Assembly: GCA_027625915.1 (NCBI GenBank)
Contig: JANTQA010000047.1
Coordinates: 9,362,001 to 9,426,000 of the forward strand
Direction of reading: 5' to 3'
DNA length: 64,000 bases
Source: Anaeramoeba flamelloides
Taxonomy: Eukaryota; Metamonada; Anaeramoebidae
Under the pieces are notes generated by a model that ran no database searches, was not told where the DNA came from, and saw nothing but the letters and a program-made list of their open reading frames with translations. Shown here one piece after another: positions 1 to 13,595 of this stretch (position 1 is its first letter; every line of letters begins with the position of its first letter). The position numbers and the translations under genes were made by a program.

Positions 1-1477
<1,477 letters not shown>

Positions 1478-4149
1478 TTGATGGATTAAACAATAAATAA
1501 AAAAACTAAAATTTAAAAAAAATGTTTGTAATTAAAACAATTTTGTTATTAAGGGATTATATGTATCCTTCGCAAACATACTAAAATGGAAAATTGCCTC
1601 AAATTAACTTATTCTTGAATTCTAAACAGAGTCCGAGTAAGAGAATTTGCTGATTTATAATTATTTTATTTGATTAATATTTGAAATTTAATGAAGACAT
1701 TTGAAATTGAAATTTACTGTTTACTTATTACAAAAGGGTTTTGAAGGTTGGTAAATCTCAGAAATATTTATAAAGTGAGATCTAAGAAGGAAAAAAGAAA
1801 TTTTTTGTACTTTATGAATTTGACTTATATTTATTTTCAAGAATGAAAAAGAAGTTTGGACAAAAAAAATTTTTTTAGAAAATTTCTTCTTATCTCAAAG
1901 GGACAGACCTTGATACATTTTAGAAAATTTCATTTGTTTTTTTTTTCTATTTGGTATGTGAGTTAAGTTGAGTAGTTTTATCATTTGAACATAGAAGGTT
2001 TAGGGGGGAAAAATGGCAAAAATTTTGGATTATTATTTGTTATTTTCTTTAGTGAGTCGATCAATAATTGATTAAAAAAATTATTTTTAAAGTCCATACA
2101 GGAGAGGATTTACATTTTTTTAATTCCTAATTTTTTATTATTATTAAAGAAAGACAAAGTTAATAAAAGTGTACAAACAAAGCATTTGGTACTATCTACA
2201 ATTCATCAAAATTCCAATTTGGAAAGGAAAGATCATTTTTTATCAAACAAAATAATAAATTTTTTTTGACAATATTAACTCTAATTATTAAATAATTATC
2301 AATATGGGGTAGATCTTTTTATATTGTTAATTGCAAAATAAAAAGTTCATAATTTTCATTCATCTTTCGAAAAAAAACTCATGACAAAAAATTACAAAAT
2401 AATCATCAAAGTTCCAATTCAATAAGGTAAATTAATAATTTAATGTGATTTTTAGGTATTAATAAATTGAAATTTTAGAAGATTTATAAAAAATATAATT
2501 ACGGGAATTTGAATGAAATTTTTGTTCCATTTATTTTGCAACAGATAGTAGTTGATTTCAAATTGTATTTTTATTTTATTGTTAAATGTAAAAGCCCAAT
2601 TAAAATATTATTTTAATGATTAATTTTTAAATAAATTAATAATATTCAGTTCACATTTAAGAGACAAAATAAAAACTAAATTAATACAGAAAAATCCAGA
2701 TTGGATGAAAATTAAAGATATGAAAAAATAGTCCCAAAAAATTAAATAATTTCGAATTTTTTTTGTCTTGATTCCCATACAAATTTTGTGCTCTGAAAGT
2801 ACATCTGGTTGTAATAACCCTACTTTGTGTAATTTTTTACCAATTTAACAAGTATTTTAATAAATAAAGTGTTTTTATATTTTGTTTTAGAATCTTTTTA
2901 TTTGTTCTGTAAATAGTTGATAGAAAAAATTTCATTTATAATTATATTAGTTTAATGAAACAATTATATACTGGTGTTGATTTTTGAGAGGCAGAATTGA
3001 AAAATAAATTAAATCTAATTACAAATATTGGGAAATTATTACTGTTTAATTCAAAGATAAAAAATGTTGTAATATTATTATTAATAATTTGAGAATTATT
3101 TAATTTGTTTGATATACTTTTTTTTGTTTGAAAGTTTGATATATCCCTTAGTGACCAGATTTGACGAAATTTCATCAAATTTGAACAAAAAGATTTAAAA
3201 TGATATTAATATGTTTATATATTTATTTTATTATTTGTCTCTAATCAAGATTTGAATAATTATAAAAAGTCAAAATAGTTCATATATAAAGTATTTAGGT
3301 TTGTGGATTTTTTTTTGTTTTAAAAAAACAAATAATAATTATTCATTTTTAAATTTTCATTAAAGATTTTTCTTTTTTTTTAATTTTTTAAATTAGAAAT
3401 TTTATTAAAATAATTGTAATTAAAAATCCAATACTTTGATTTATTATAAATAATAAACAAATAACATTATTAATTTTATAAGAAAATTATAAATAAAAAA
3501 AAATAACTACTTAGAACTTTATATTTTTTTTTTTAGATAAAATTTCAAAAAATTTTATATCAGGAGAAAAATCAACTTCCTTTCTTTAGGCATAAATAAA
3601 TAGTTTAATATGAATAATTTATCTAAAATTTTTAGATAAGCAATAGAAAATACTTTTAAATATATAAAAAAAAAAAATGTAAAATGATTTCATCAATTAC
3701 ATTGAAATTAAATCAATAATTTTTTTTTTTTTTAATAGAGAAAGTAAATCAACCCTAAATTTAAAAAAGAAAAAGAACAAACCACTTTTAAATATTATTA
3801 AAAGATAATAAAATAATCTTTTGAAATCAAGATATTTTTTTTTTGAATATTGTATGGGTAAAAATTTTAAAAAAATCTTGGTAGAATTTGAATTTTCCAA
3901 TGTAAATTAATACAGATCTCGGGAAATACTATTTGATATATGGTCTCATATTCAATATTATTGTTTATTTTATACCTAGATTTTATAAAAATTAAGAATT
4001 TCAAATAATTCTAAATTTCAAAATATCAAAGAACAAAAAAAAATTAGAAAAACTCAATTTCAATTTCAATAAATTAAATATAAAAAAAAATTCAATATTT
4101 TAAATTTAATATTTTCTAAATACTTATATTTCAAAAAGTTCAAACAGAT

Positions 4150-4560
4150 TTGTTTCATTAATTACAAAAACACTTTTATTCAATTTGTGGTTATTTTCTA
4201 ACCCTTTAAATTTGATAAATCAAATATTGATATTATTCTTGAGAGAGAATTAACTCATTTGAAAAATCAAAAAAATGTTAAGAAAAAATATACAATATCT
4301 CAATAAATCCTCACAAAGAGAGACACTTCAAAAATAACACAGTTGTTTTCTTAAATCTAAATTATAATGATCAAAATTGGAAATTGAGTGTATTTATTAA
4401 GTACATAGTTTCTAAAAAATTCCTTGTATTTCTTGGTTGTTTTTTTTATATCAGCCTTTTATCACCTATGTTGTTTGATATTTGATTGTTATTTGACACT
4501 CACAAAAATTAGAATTTTTTTTTTTAAAACAAGTTATTTTTCACCTTAATGGTCACACAC
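4150..4560 (+). repeat. Dispersed repeat B, copy 1
   Basis: Shares an ordered series of blocks with 25040–25440 and 28190–28490: 'AACTCATTTGAAAAAT', then 'TGGAAATTGAGTGT', a 'TTTTTTCTAAAAATTCCTT' block, and a terminal 'TTTTCACC-TAATGG' block. This copy is the most diverged. No coding capacity and no clear terminal inverted repeat were found. Confidence 0.55.
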
Positions 4561-5051
4561 CAAAGTCTTTTATTTTTCGTATTTGATGATTTTTTGGAAT
4601 TCTCAATCAAAAAAAAAAAAAATGAAATAAATAGTATTAGAATAATTTAAAAAAGTTTTAACATGAACTTTTCAAAACAATCAATAAATTCTTCAACAAA
4701 CTTCAATTGAGCTCTTTTTATACTTTTATTAAAAAAATATTTTGTTTACGTTTTTTTAAAAAAGTTTTTTAATTACATATTTAAATATTTAAGCATTTTA
4801 CCAAGTTGTACTAATCCCATAAAAAAGATTTTTTCGTGTCAAAAAGATATATCAGAGAATATTTTAGGTATTTTAAATGTTGACTTTTTCAGAAACACTG
4901 TATAGGAGAATGAACTCTTAGTTTAATATTTCGTTTTTAAGCATTATAATGAAATATAATCAAAAAATTATATTTGTAAAAAAGTTAAATACATCATTTT
5001 TTTTGAATTGGTTTCCCTATCTTGGTTGCTATTATTCAAAAAAAAAAAAAA

Positions 5052-5106
5052 ACAAAGAAAGAAAGAAAGAAAGAAAGAAAAGAAAGAAAAGAAAGAAAGA
5101 AAGAAA
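5052..5106 (+). repeat. GAAA microsatellite
   Basis: About 13 imperfect GAAA units, some interrupted by GAAAA, following a poly-A run. Simple sequence, probably slippage-prone. Confidence 0.9.
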
Positions 5107-5551
5107 TACTCAATTAAAAAGTTAGTTATTCAGTGTATTTAATATCCAAATAATAAAATTATTAATATCAAATAAGTTGAAATTTTGGCAATTCTACCAA
5201 TGTTTGGGCAACCAAATTCCAGAATAAAAAATTTTTTTACTCTTTTTTTTTTGCAATATCAAAATCAAAAAAAAGATTAATATTTTTGTTTATTTAATAA
5301 TTTTTGGGTTTGTTTGGTTGTTGAAAATTCAGAATTTTTTTACATTTCAATTTTTAAAAAACAATTAATGGTACTTGACTTAAAATAGATCTGTTTTGTC
5401 CGAAGTTAATACAAATGCTTTTATTAAATTAATTCCAATTTTGGGGAATTAACCAAGATGGAAATGAAAGTGTTAATTGAAAAACAAAATCTAAACATGA
5501 AGGTGATCAGAACGCAAAGTCCATCTGTCTGGTTGGATAACAAATCATTTT

Positions 5552-6432
5552 TTAATTATTTTTCGGGACCAGTTGCTGGAGAATCTTCTCATAGCTTTCG
5601 AGAAAATGTTTTGAACAATTCTCGACCGGCTCTGTAGTTGACCTTATAAAGTCATCGAAAGTGTCTTTACATTTTTTGTTCATATTGAAATATGCACTTT
5701 CTGCTTCAATTTTCTTGATCTTTGTTTGTTCGACTTTGACTTGATCAGGCTTTTTTTTATTTTTTGCCTTATTGTAATTACGACGAGCGTGATCATATTG
5801 GAGTAGTGTTTTTTTCCTTTGTTTGATCAATTTGTTTGTTTCCCTCATTTTTTTGGTTCTTTGTTGCAGTGGGTTTAAAATTTCTTTTTTAATTGTTTTC
5901 TGTTTGTATTATTTTTTAAAAAAAAAGAAAGGAGGATTAAAGAAAAAGAAAAAGATAAAAAGAAAAAATCATTTGATAAGGAAAAAAAAAGTACAAGAAT
6001 TCAAAGAGAATATTTCAAAATTGAATTTATTTACAACTTCAGTTTTCACACCAATTGAAAGAGTATTGAGTGAAGAAGGCAAAACAGTTGTCGGTTCTTC
6101 CACAAGTACTTCAGTATTATTGGAAAATTCAGATACCGATTGACTAAACGATTTTGATAAATCCTCAAAATTTTCTATTACTTGAATAAATTGCCGAAAG
6201 GTGTTCAGATATTCAATGGTTTTTATTTCAATTTCCTTATATTTTGCAAGCTTTTCGTCAAATTCAACGTCTACCGTTCCATCAGATTTAATTGTTTGGA
6301 TGAAACTATAAAAACAATCAAATAAAAAAAGAATAAAACATGAGAAACAAAAAAAAAAAAAAAAAAAAAAGTTTGTTTTGAGTGGAACAGAAGCACAAAC
6401 GATTCAACATTTCTGATCAATACATTTTTCAT
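5552..6432 (-). CDS. N-BAR domain protein, amphiphysin/BIN-like
   Basis: BAR proteins form curved dimers that bind and bend membranes in endocytosis. I assemble three exons: 6432–6401, 6305–6035 and 5899–5552, with introns of 95 and 135 nt. All junctions are GT–AG with matching phases (2 and 0). The product is 216 residues, the length of a bare BAR domain. The N-terminus MKNVLIRNVESFIQTIKSDG aligns with the amphipathic start of amphiphysins. VEFDEKLAKYKEIEIKTIEYL matches helix 1, ILNPLQQ is the usual PLQ turn, and LLQYDHARRNYNKAK is the family DYDxxR helix. The protein ends soon after helix 3 at LVPKNN, so there is no SH3 domain unless a further exon exists. The start rests on exon phase and similarity: the ATG at 6432 is preceded only by a Phe-rich frame that looks non-coding. 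Confidence 0.85.
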
Positions 6433-6931
6433 TTGATTTTGGAGAAAAAAGAAAAAGAAAAAAGAATAGGTGAAAGGGAAAAAATGAAAGATTGGATGTT
6501 ATGGAATTTCCTCAGAGAAACATGTCACCTTTATAACTGAAGGAGTGTTTTTCTTTCACTTAAATTCGGGAATCAATTTATTGAAGACAATTCATTACAA
6601 CGAAAATTATTTTTTGACAATCAACTTTTAAGGTATCAGACATGTGGAGTTAAGAGGGAGTCAAAACTGTGAGTTAAAATCTATTGTGAAACTACCCTAA
6701 GGTTCTCTTTCAAATAGCTTATTATTAGGGATATTAACTTCTAGATCTAAGAAAAAATAATTCACTTGACCAACTTGAAAAATACATTATATTTGTTTAA
6801 AAACAAATTATTGGATTCGCTATTTAAATTTGAAGACTAATATTAAAATAGAGTTTTAGTAGCTCAAAGTTTTATTTTTCTGTCTTCGTTTTACAGAATT
6901 TCAAAGATAGTTTCAAAATAATTATTTTCAT

Positions 6932-7108
6932 TTAATGGACTAGTCTCTATTATTTTTTTTTGTCAATTTCTAAATAAGGATTCCTTATCTAGAAATATGT
7001 TTACTATTGAAAATAAACAGGGTCTTTCAAATCTTCGTAATTGGCAACCATTTTTCTCAATCTCTATTAAAGATAGGTAAAATAATTCAATAAAGACTAG
7101 TTACTTAA
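6932..7108. mobile_element. TTAA-bounded MITE, copy 1
   Basis: The ends TTAATGGACTAGTC and GACTAGTTACTTAA form an imperfect terminal inverted repeat enclosed by TTAA. The inside 'AATTTCTAAATAAGGAT' and 'GAAAATAAACAG' blocks recur in the same order at 60061–60235. About 177 bp, non-coding. A TTAA target would suggest a piggyBac-type mobiliser, or TTAA may belong to the repeat itself. Confidence 0.7.
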
Positions 7109-7121
7109 CATTTCAATCATA

Positions 7122-7810
7122 CAGTTATCAAAATACTCTGTTTCAAAAAGATTGATCCATGTTTCAAAAAAAAAAAGCTGTTTTTTTTTTTTTTGTGATA
7201 GAAGACTTAAACATTACCCAGGTAAAGAAACCAACAATAAGTCATAAATAAGTATTGTACTAATTTCTTACTGTTCTATTATGTGAGAGGAATATCTAAA
7301 AATAAAGGATTAAATTGAGAAAATTTATCTCAAAAAATCGAGTTCATTTTGGGAGAAAATTTTTGTCATCTAAAAAAACAATAAATTTCTCAAAGTATAG
7401 AAAATTACTAAAAATTTTTAGTAAATTTCAATTCTTACTTTAAAATTGTTCTTAAATATTTCAGGAGTAAACCTCCAAAATTAATTTTAACTTGGGTATA
7501 TTACTGAATGATGAATTGGAAGTTACCTTGGAACAAGAAGAAAAAAAAATCACATATTATAAACTAAATTTAATTACAAATGACACAATTGTTTTTTATT
7601 TTTTATTTATTTTATTTTTGGACAAAAAAATACTTCTAGTGTATAGAACAAAATATTAAAATAATATTTTTTTATTATAAATCGATAAATTCAATTTATT
7701 CAAAGATTTATTTTTAAAATTTGATTTTTGATGTGTCAAGGAATTTGAAATATAGTTTATTTCAAAACACAGATTATCGATGTTAGGAACGCATTATTTT
7801 GATCAATACA
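7122..7810. mobile_element. Mariner-like non-autonomous element, interrupted copy
   Basis: Starts TA|CAGTTATCAAAATA and ends near ATTATTTTGATCAATA. It shares internal blocks with 33319–33795 and 49780–50246: GAAACCAA..., a block ending TTCTATTAT, AAATAAAGGAT, and AACTTGGGTATA. It is about 200 bp longer than the other copies because of extra sequence at about 7560–7760, probably a later insertion. Confidence 0.65.
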
Positions 7811-8159
7811 TGATCCTTAAAAATTATTTTCAAAAAAAATTAACATTTAAAATTTTCCACTTTTTAAAAACTTCAATTATAATTAACACAATTTTTTGTA
7901 AAAAATCTTTAATCAAAAAATATTTTTTAGATGTCTATAATTAAAGTTGAAAAATTCAATTTTCCAGGCTCTATTAATATTTTTTTTAAAATTTTATCGT
8001 AGAAAATTGGAAAATTTATTTCGTTCACAGTTAAGAAGTCATTTTATTATATTTGAAAGAATTTTTAGGTTTGGTGAATATATTTCTAATCCAGGAACTA
8101 TTTTTGAGATTATTGAAAAAATATTTTTATTTTTAAATTTAAAAGTATTTTTTTTTGAT

Positions 8160-9290
8160 TTTTCCTTTAGGATTTCCAGAATTTAAAAGAATAGAGTTAA
8201 ATCAAAGGTTTTACTCAATTATTTTCAATTCAGAAAAACCGCCGTTAGTTTTTTTTTAATTTGAGAAATATAAAGAAATTTTCTTTACTTTTCTTTTTAT
8301 TTCTTAAATTAACTAAAGTTAGGCACTCTATGGACACTTCCGTTAACTTTTTCTTAATTTTTGAAATAAACAGCAAATTTATGAAAATTTTCAGTTTATA
8401 CCTTAAATTAAAAAGAACCAGTTAGGTTTTCTAGAATTTAAAAGAATAAAGATAACCCAAAGATTTTTCACAATTATTTTTAATTCTGGAAAACTGTCGT
8501 TAGGTTTTCTTGAGTTTTCTGTTTATTAGGAAAATCGATAGATTTTCGTCAGGTTTTTTTGAGTATTTTATTTATTTTTGAAGTTTTCTTGGATTTTTTG
8601 AGGTTTTCTATTTTATTTGTGAAGTTTTCTAGTTTTTTTTTACTTTAGAAATAAACATAAAATTTTAATAAATTTTCGGTTTATTTCGAAAAGTAAAAAA
8701 ACCTAAGGAAAATTGATATATTTTACTAATAAAACAGAAAACATCAAAAAAAAATTAGGCACTTGAGGGAAAATTCAGTTATGTTTTTCAGAATTTAAAA
8801 GAATTGGGTAAAATCATAGATTTTTCTTTAATCTTTTCAAAAATTCAAATTTATTTATAAAATCTATTAATTTTACAAATAACACAAAAAACCTCAAGAA
8901 AATTTAGGTACTTGAGGGACACTTCCATTAGTTTTTCCTTAATTTTTGAAATAAACAGAAAATTTTAATAAATTTTTTGTTTATTCGAAAAAGTATAAAA
9001 ACAGCCATTAGATTTTCCAGAATTAAAAAGAATTGAGTAAAATCTTTGACTTTTCTTTATTCTTCTGAATTCTGAGAAATCTACATTAACTTTTCTTCAG
9101 TTTTGTGTTTATTTGTGAAGTGTTCTAGGTTTTTTTTTAATTTTTGAAATACACCGAAAATTTATTAAAATGTTCGGTTTATTTCCAAAATATAAAAAAA
9201 CCTAACGAAAATAAATTGATTTTACTTTAACAGAATACCTTAGAAAAGTTAGAAACTCTACAGCACTCTACAGACAGTTTCGATATTTAT
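8160..9290. repeat. Cluster of modular palindromic repeats
   Basis: A unit like 'TTTCCAGAATTTAAAAGAAT' followed by TGAGTAAAATC and its inverse (GATTTTACTCAATTCTTT...CTGGAAAAC) recurs at about 8170, 8215, 8430, 8790 and 9015. The units are separated by 'GAAATAAACAGAAAATT' blocks and by short GGCACT(C/T)TA / CACTTCC modules. The same modules occur at 9945–9990, 28840–28960, 30195–30480 and 32890–33230. Each unit and its inverse could form a hairpin. No coding potential. Confidence 0.7.
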
Positions 9291-11199
9291 TAACAGTTTT
9301 TTTTTTTTTTTTTTTTTTATTTGAGTTTATTTAGATGATTAGAGTGCCACAAAACTATTAGTTATTATATATTCAAAAAAATATCCCAAAGGACCATTTA
9401 ATGAAAATCCATTGTCATATCATTTAAATTTTTTTTTCTTAATAATAAACCCTTCTCTTTAGACTAGAGATTCTTAAAAGTGTAGTGCTATTTACAATAA
9501 TAAACACAATATCCTCCAGATTTTTAAGAACTGAAGTTTTGGTTATCTTGTAAATAAAATCTATTATATAGATGAAAGTTAAATTAAAGTAAGATAATTG
9601 TCTAATTTGAAATTTAAATTTTTATTTTTTCATATTAGTGTGTAGTAACTCTTATTTGTATTTTTATTTTCTCAAAATTTTATAGAGAACTTATTTGTTT
9701 ATAGATTCAATTTAACCTAATAACCAAAATAATGTATAAATTCCCTAGAAGTAAGTTGTTCTTTTTAACAGATTTTATTTATTTTAATTAATCTTATATT
9801 AAAAGATTTTTTTTTATTCTTATTATTTTGAAGTGTAGAAATTTCTGTATTATTACAGATTTTATGTTTTTTTAAATTTTTGTTTTGTTTCAAAAATCGT
9901 TCTATTTTCTAAAAAAACAGAATTAAAATAAGTTTTTTTATTTTTTTCCAGAATTTGAAAGAATTGAGTAAAATCTAATATTTTTCTCAATTCATGAAAA
10001 GAAAAAAAAATAAAATAAAAAAGTCTTTGATTAATTTTTAAATTTTTATTCAGAAAATAAATAAATAATAATAATTTAATTTATGGGTAACCTATTACTA
10101 AATAAATAATGAGTGGTTATTTTGAATTATACTTTAGATATTGTTATTATTGGTTTTTACTATTTTTATTTTTTTGAAATAAGACTATCATTCAAATTAA
10201 GTGATTTTCTTAATAAAATTGATCTTATTATAGAATAATATCCAATATTTTTTTCTTTTTCTAAAATAGAATATTATTTAAATAAATTTGCAAGATTTAA
10301 GTTTTATTTAATTCTTATCACAAATATTTGAATATTTATCCAAGTAATTTCTGGGGTTAATTTAGTTTTAATTTAGAATCCAGGTCCTTAAAATTTAAAT
10401 ATTATGTCTTAATTTTTTTTTTAATAAAGTAATAAATGGAAAGTTGAATTAATTTTCCTTTTATTTCTTAAATTTTAACAAAATTCTAGTAATTTTTATA
10501 GAATCTCAAAGAATAAAGCAAAATTAATTATTTTATTCAATTTTTTTCAGTTATTGAAATTTTTAGAATTCGGTGGTACATCACCAAAGCCCAGTATCAA
10601 TTCAATTTATTGTTGAAACAATTTTTTATTGCTTAATACTTACAAAAATTAGATCAGGTCATCAAATCGAATGTATTTTAGTGTCAATTATTATTGAATT
10701 TAAAAATAGTTAAGAATAATCGAACTAGTCAGATAATTTCTTAAAAGAATTGAGTCATCCATGTCAAGTATAATCCCGAAATTTAATAAAAAATCAGAAT
10801 ATAGTAATTATTGTAACTTTAAAGAAAAAATCTAAACAATAAAAATGTACTTGTTTATTATAAATGGTGCATTTGTTATTTAGATTGTATCTTAGTAACT
10901 TTACACTTTTTCATTGCAGATTTCTAAAATAATAATAATAATAAATTTGTGATCACTAATACTTTTTATCTTGGATGGGCTGTAAATGTTCAATTTATAT
11001 GAATTTAAAAAAATTGTTATTTTAATGTTATTAAAACAGTGAAAATTATTGAAGTAAATTATTTTTGGTTTCGAATAGATTTTTTTTTTTTTTTGATTTT
11101 TAAAAAAAGATCAAAATTTCAATTGTTTTTTTTTTTTTTTTTTTTTTTCAATGGGCTCTATAAGAATTGTAATTTTGTAATTACTATATTTAGGGTTCA

Positions 11200-11755
11200 A
11201 GGAATATAAAAACCAAAGATCAAAAGTTTCTGCATGTTTGAAACAATTAAAAAAATTATATTAATAAAATTTCATTTAAATTAGAGATAATTTTGAATTT
11301 TTACAATATCAAAATTATTTTTTCAACTATTAATTTTTTGTTCTCCTTTCAATCTTTGAATTGTACAGCATTTTTGTTCCATCAATATATTTTTTTTTTC
11401 AAACAGTTGATATTAGGTTAAATTTGAGCTGTTTTAAGGGTGTTATCTTAAATAAAAGTCGTAAGTGTGATCTGAATTTTTAAATAGTGAATACTTCGAA
11501 TATAAAATAAACAAATTACCAATAATTTTTTTAGCTTGTTCTCTCCAAAATCTTTATTATTTTTTTTTATTTAAAAGTCTTGATAATTATTTATTTTTGA
11601 TTTGTGGGTATTGTAATTTAAAAAAGAATTGATAAAATCCCAAATAATGAAGGGTTTTGATTTAGTATCTCTTCTAGAATAGATAAAATAAGATTTTATT
11701 TCCAAAAAATAAATTTTTGTGAGTTAAAGGTTTTGAATTGGTGTTTAGTTCGAGA
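11200..11755 (+). mobile_element. 540-bp element family, old copy
   Basis: Matches in order the blocks of the 37426–37960 copy: AAACAATTAAAAAAATTATA, TTTCATTTAAATTAGAGATA, a GTTGATATTAGGTTAAAT block, CTCTCCAAAATCTTT, TTTGTGGGTATTGTAATTTA, and the terminal TTGAATTGGTGTTTAG. It is clearly more diverged than the other four copies, so it was probably inserted earliest. Confidence 0.6.
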
Positions 11756-12374
11756 TTAATGATTTGAATCCGGTTTCTTAAACCCGTTCTTCAAAATATT
11801 CCATATAAAAAAAAAGATTAATTTGTTTCTAAAATTGTTGATTTAAAAAATATTCATATTTTAAATTCATAATAAAAAAAATAATTTCATTAAGATAAAT
11901 TTTCATACTTATTATTTCAATTGCTTGGTTATTGTGTGAGATGGAAATTATTATTTGTGTAAGAAAGAGTTTTTTGGTTATACACCATAGTCTGGAAGAA
12001 ATGCCAAATAGAAATGGATCTGGACTTAAACTTTGGAAAAATTTTAAATATAAACATTAAGTATTTTTTCGGAAAGTTTGATCTTCTCAAACACATTTCC
12101 AAGGAAAAAAAAATCAATAGAAAATTCTAAATATCAATTTATTGTAATTCTGCTCTTAATATTTAATTTTCAAATGAAAATAGAAAAAAATATATTTACA
12201 AATGATTTTTTTTTATTTATTTTATTAGGTCAAAACCTTAAATTATGCTAGATTAATATCTTTCTAAACCCATCTTGTTATTATATGTCGATGAATTTAG
12301 ATTAATTTCGAGTTGAATTTTAAATGGGTATTAATACCTTTGTAAATTTAAAGAAGAAGAAAATTTGTATTATA

Positions 12375-12539
12375 CTGGTGTTTGAATTTTAAATGGGAAA
12401 AATTTTCTCTTCATTTTCATTTTTGTTTTTTATATTACAACCACAAATGACAACCTACTTCTTGGAAAACTCTATTTTTAAAAAAAAAAATATGGAAAAG
12501 GAAGTGAATATTCCTTCCCATTTATTCTTGAAATATCAG
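12375..12539. mobile_element. 165-bp TA-flanked MITE, copy 1
   Basis: Flanked by TA. The ends CTGGTGTTTGAATTTTAAAT and the complement of ATTTATTCTTGAAATATCAG form a terminal inverted repeat that continues into GGGAAAAATTTTC. Same length and ends as the copy at 50500–50664. Non-coding. A TA target points to a Tc1/mariner-type mobiliser. Confidence 0.75.
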
Positions 12540-13595
12540 TATTAAAAGAATAGATCAAAATTTCATTTTTGAATGAAAAATGTCACTTCAAAAAAACAAT
12601 TAAACGCGATTTTCCTTTCTTACTCTTCCCCGAATAACATTTTATGCTTTAGAATTCAAAATTGAAATAGTAATTTTCCAAAAAATTAAATTCCTTCTTA
12701 TTTTTCGAAAAATTGTTGTATTTCAAGAGATTTCGTTTTTTATTACAAATCTATTTTGTATCAATCTCTTAGGATCAAAAAACAGAGTATCTAAACTTTT
12801 TTAACCTTGTTAAATTCAAATTTCAATAAGTAATTCTTAATTCAATTCCAAATTAATAGATTTTTGATTATGTTTTCACAATAAGTAAAAAATTTTTCTG
12901 TTCGGTATCTTTGAAAATTTTTTCTTTAAAAGTTTATTGATCTACAATTCCCATTTAATTTTTTATAATAACATAAGAGTCAATATTATTTTTTGTGTCC
13001 ATTGATGAAAATTAGAAAAAATAAAAAATACCGAAATTGTAGCGAAAGACATATTTTTGGTTCTTTGTGACCAAAAAATCTTTATCAGATAAGGTCGACT
13101 TTTTAACACACGAAATTGTTAATCCTTTTAGTATTTTCTTTTTCAGACCAAGACTAAAAAGATTTATTTATTTTTGGAATTTATTTTCTTATTCAGAAAA
13201 GCTAAATGATAATTTTGTTAATTTTAATTTTTTCTTCTCAAGAGAACATAATATTGGTAAAAGGAAATAAAAGAAATTCTAATCTGAATATTAAAACAAA
13301 TAAATTCAAATAAACATGGATTATTTCACGACAATTAACAATCTATTAATTAGTAAAATAACCGTTAATATTTAAATCACAAAACAAAAATAATTTTCAA
13401 TAATTTGGAATCTTAATAATATCTCCACTTTGAGAAAAACTCACCCATCTTTTTGAAAATTGAAATTAATTATCTGTAAAGAATTGTGTAAATTTATTTT
13501 TTTTCTTTTTAGACTTTAATCTTTTTTACTCTAATTAACAAAAACAAAACACAATTTCGAACTAAAAATTTTAAACACAATTAAGAAGATAACAA

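Larger units (their letters stand above)
1478..5551. other. Intergenic, no gene seen
   Basis: Four kilobases of A/T-rich sequence with long homopolymer runs. The open frames here (for example 2942–3178 and 3697–3900, minus) are Ile/Phe/Asn/Lys-rich with no motif or splice context and look random. It holds one copy of a dispersed repeat (4150–4560) and a GAAA microsatellite (5052–5106), listed separately. Confidence 0.6.
6433..13595. other. Long intergenic region rich in small repeats
   Basis: Seven kilobases without a convincing gene between the BAR and kinesin genes. It holds a TTAA-bounded element (6932–7108), a mariner-like element (7122–7810), a cluster of modular palindromic repeats (8160–9290), an old copy of the 540-bp family (11200–11755) and a 165-bp MITE (12375–12539). 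The frames at 7947–8186, 11929–12117 and 13067–13270 lack any recognisable domain or splice context. Confidence 0.6.

Noticed and set aside
5823-6143. Plus-strand 106-codon frame
   Set aside because: It overlaps exons 2 and 3 of the BAR gene on the other strand and is its shadow.
7947-8186. 79-codon plus-strand frame
   Set aside because: Phe/Leu/Arg-rich, A/T-biased, runs into the palindromic repeat cluster.
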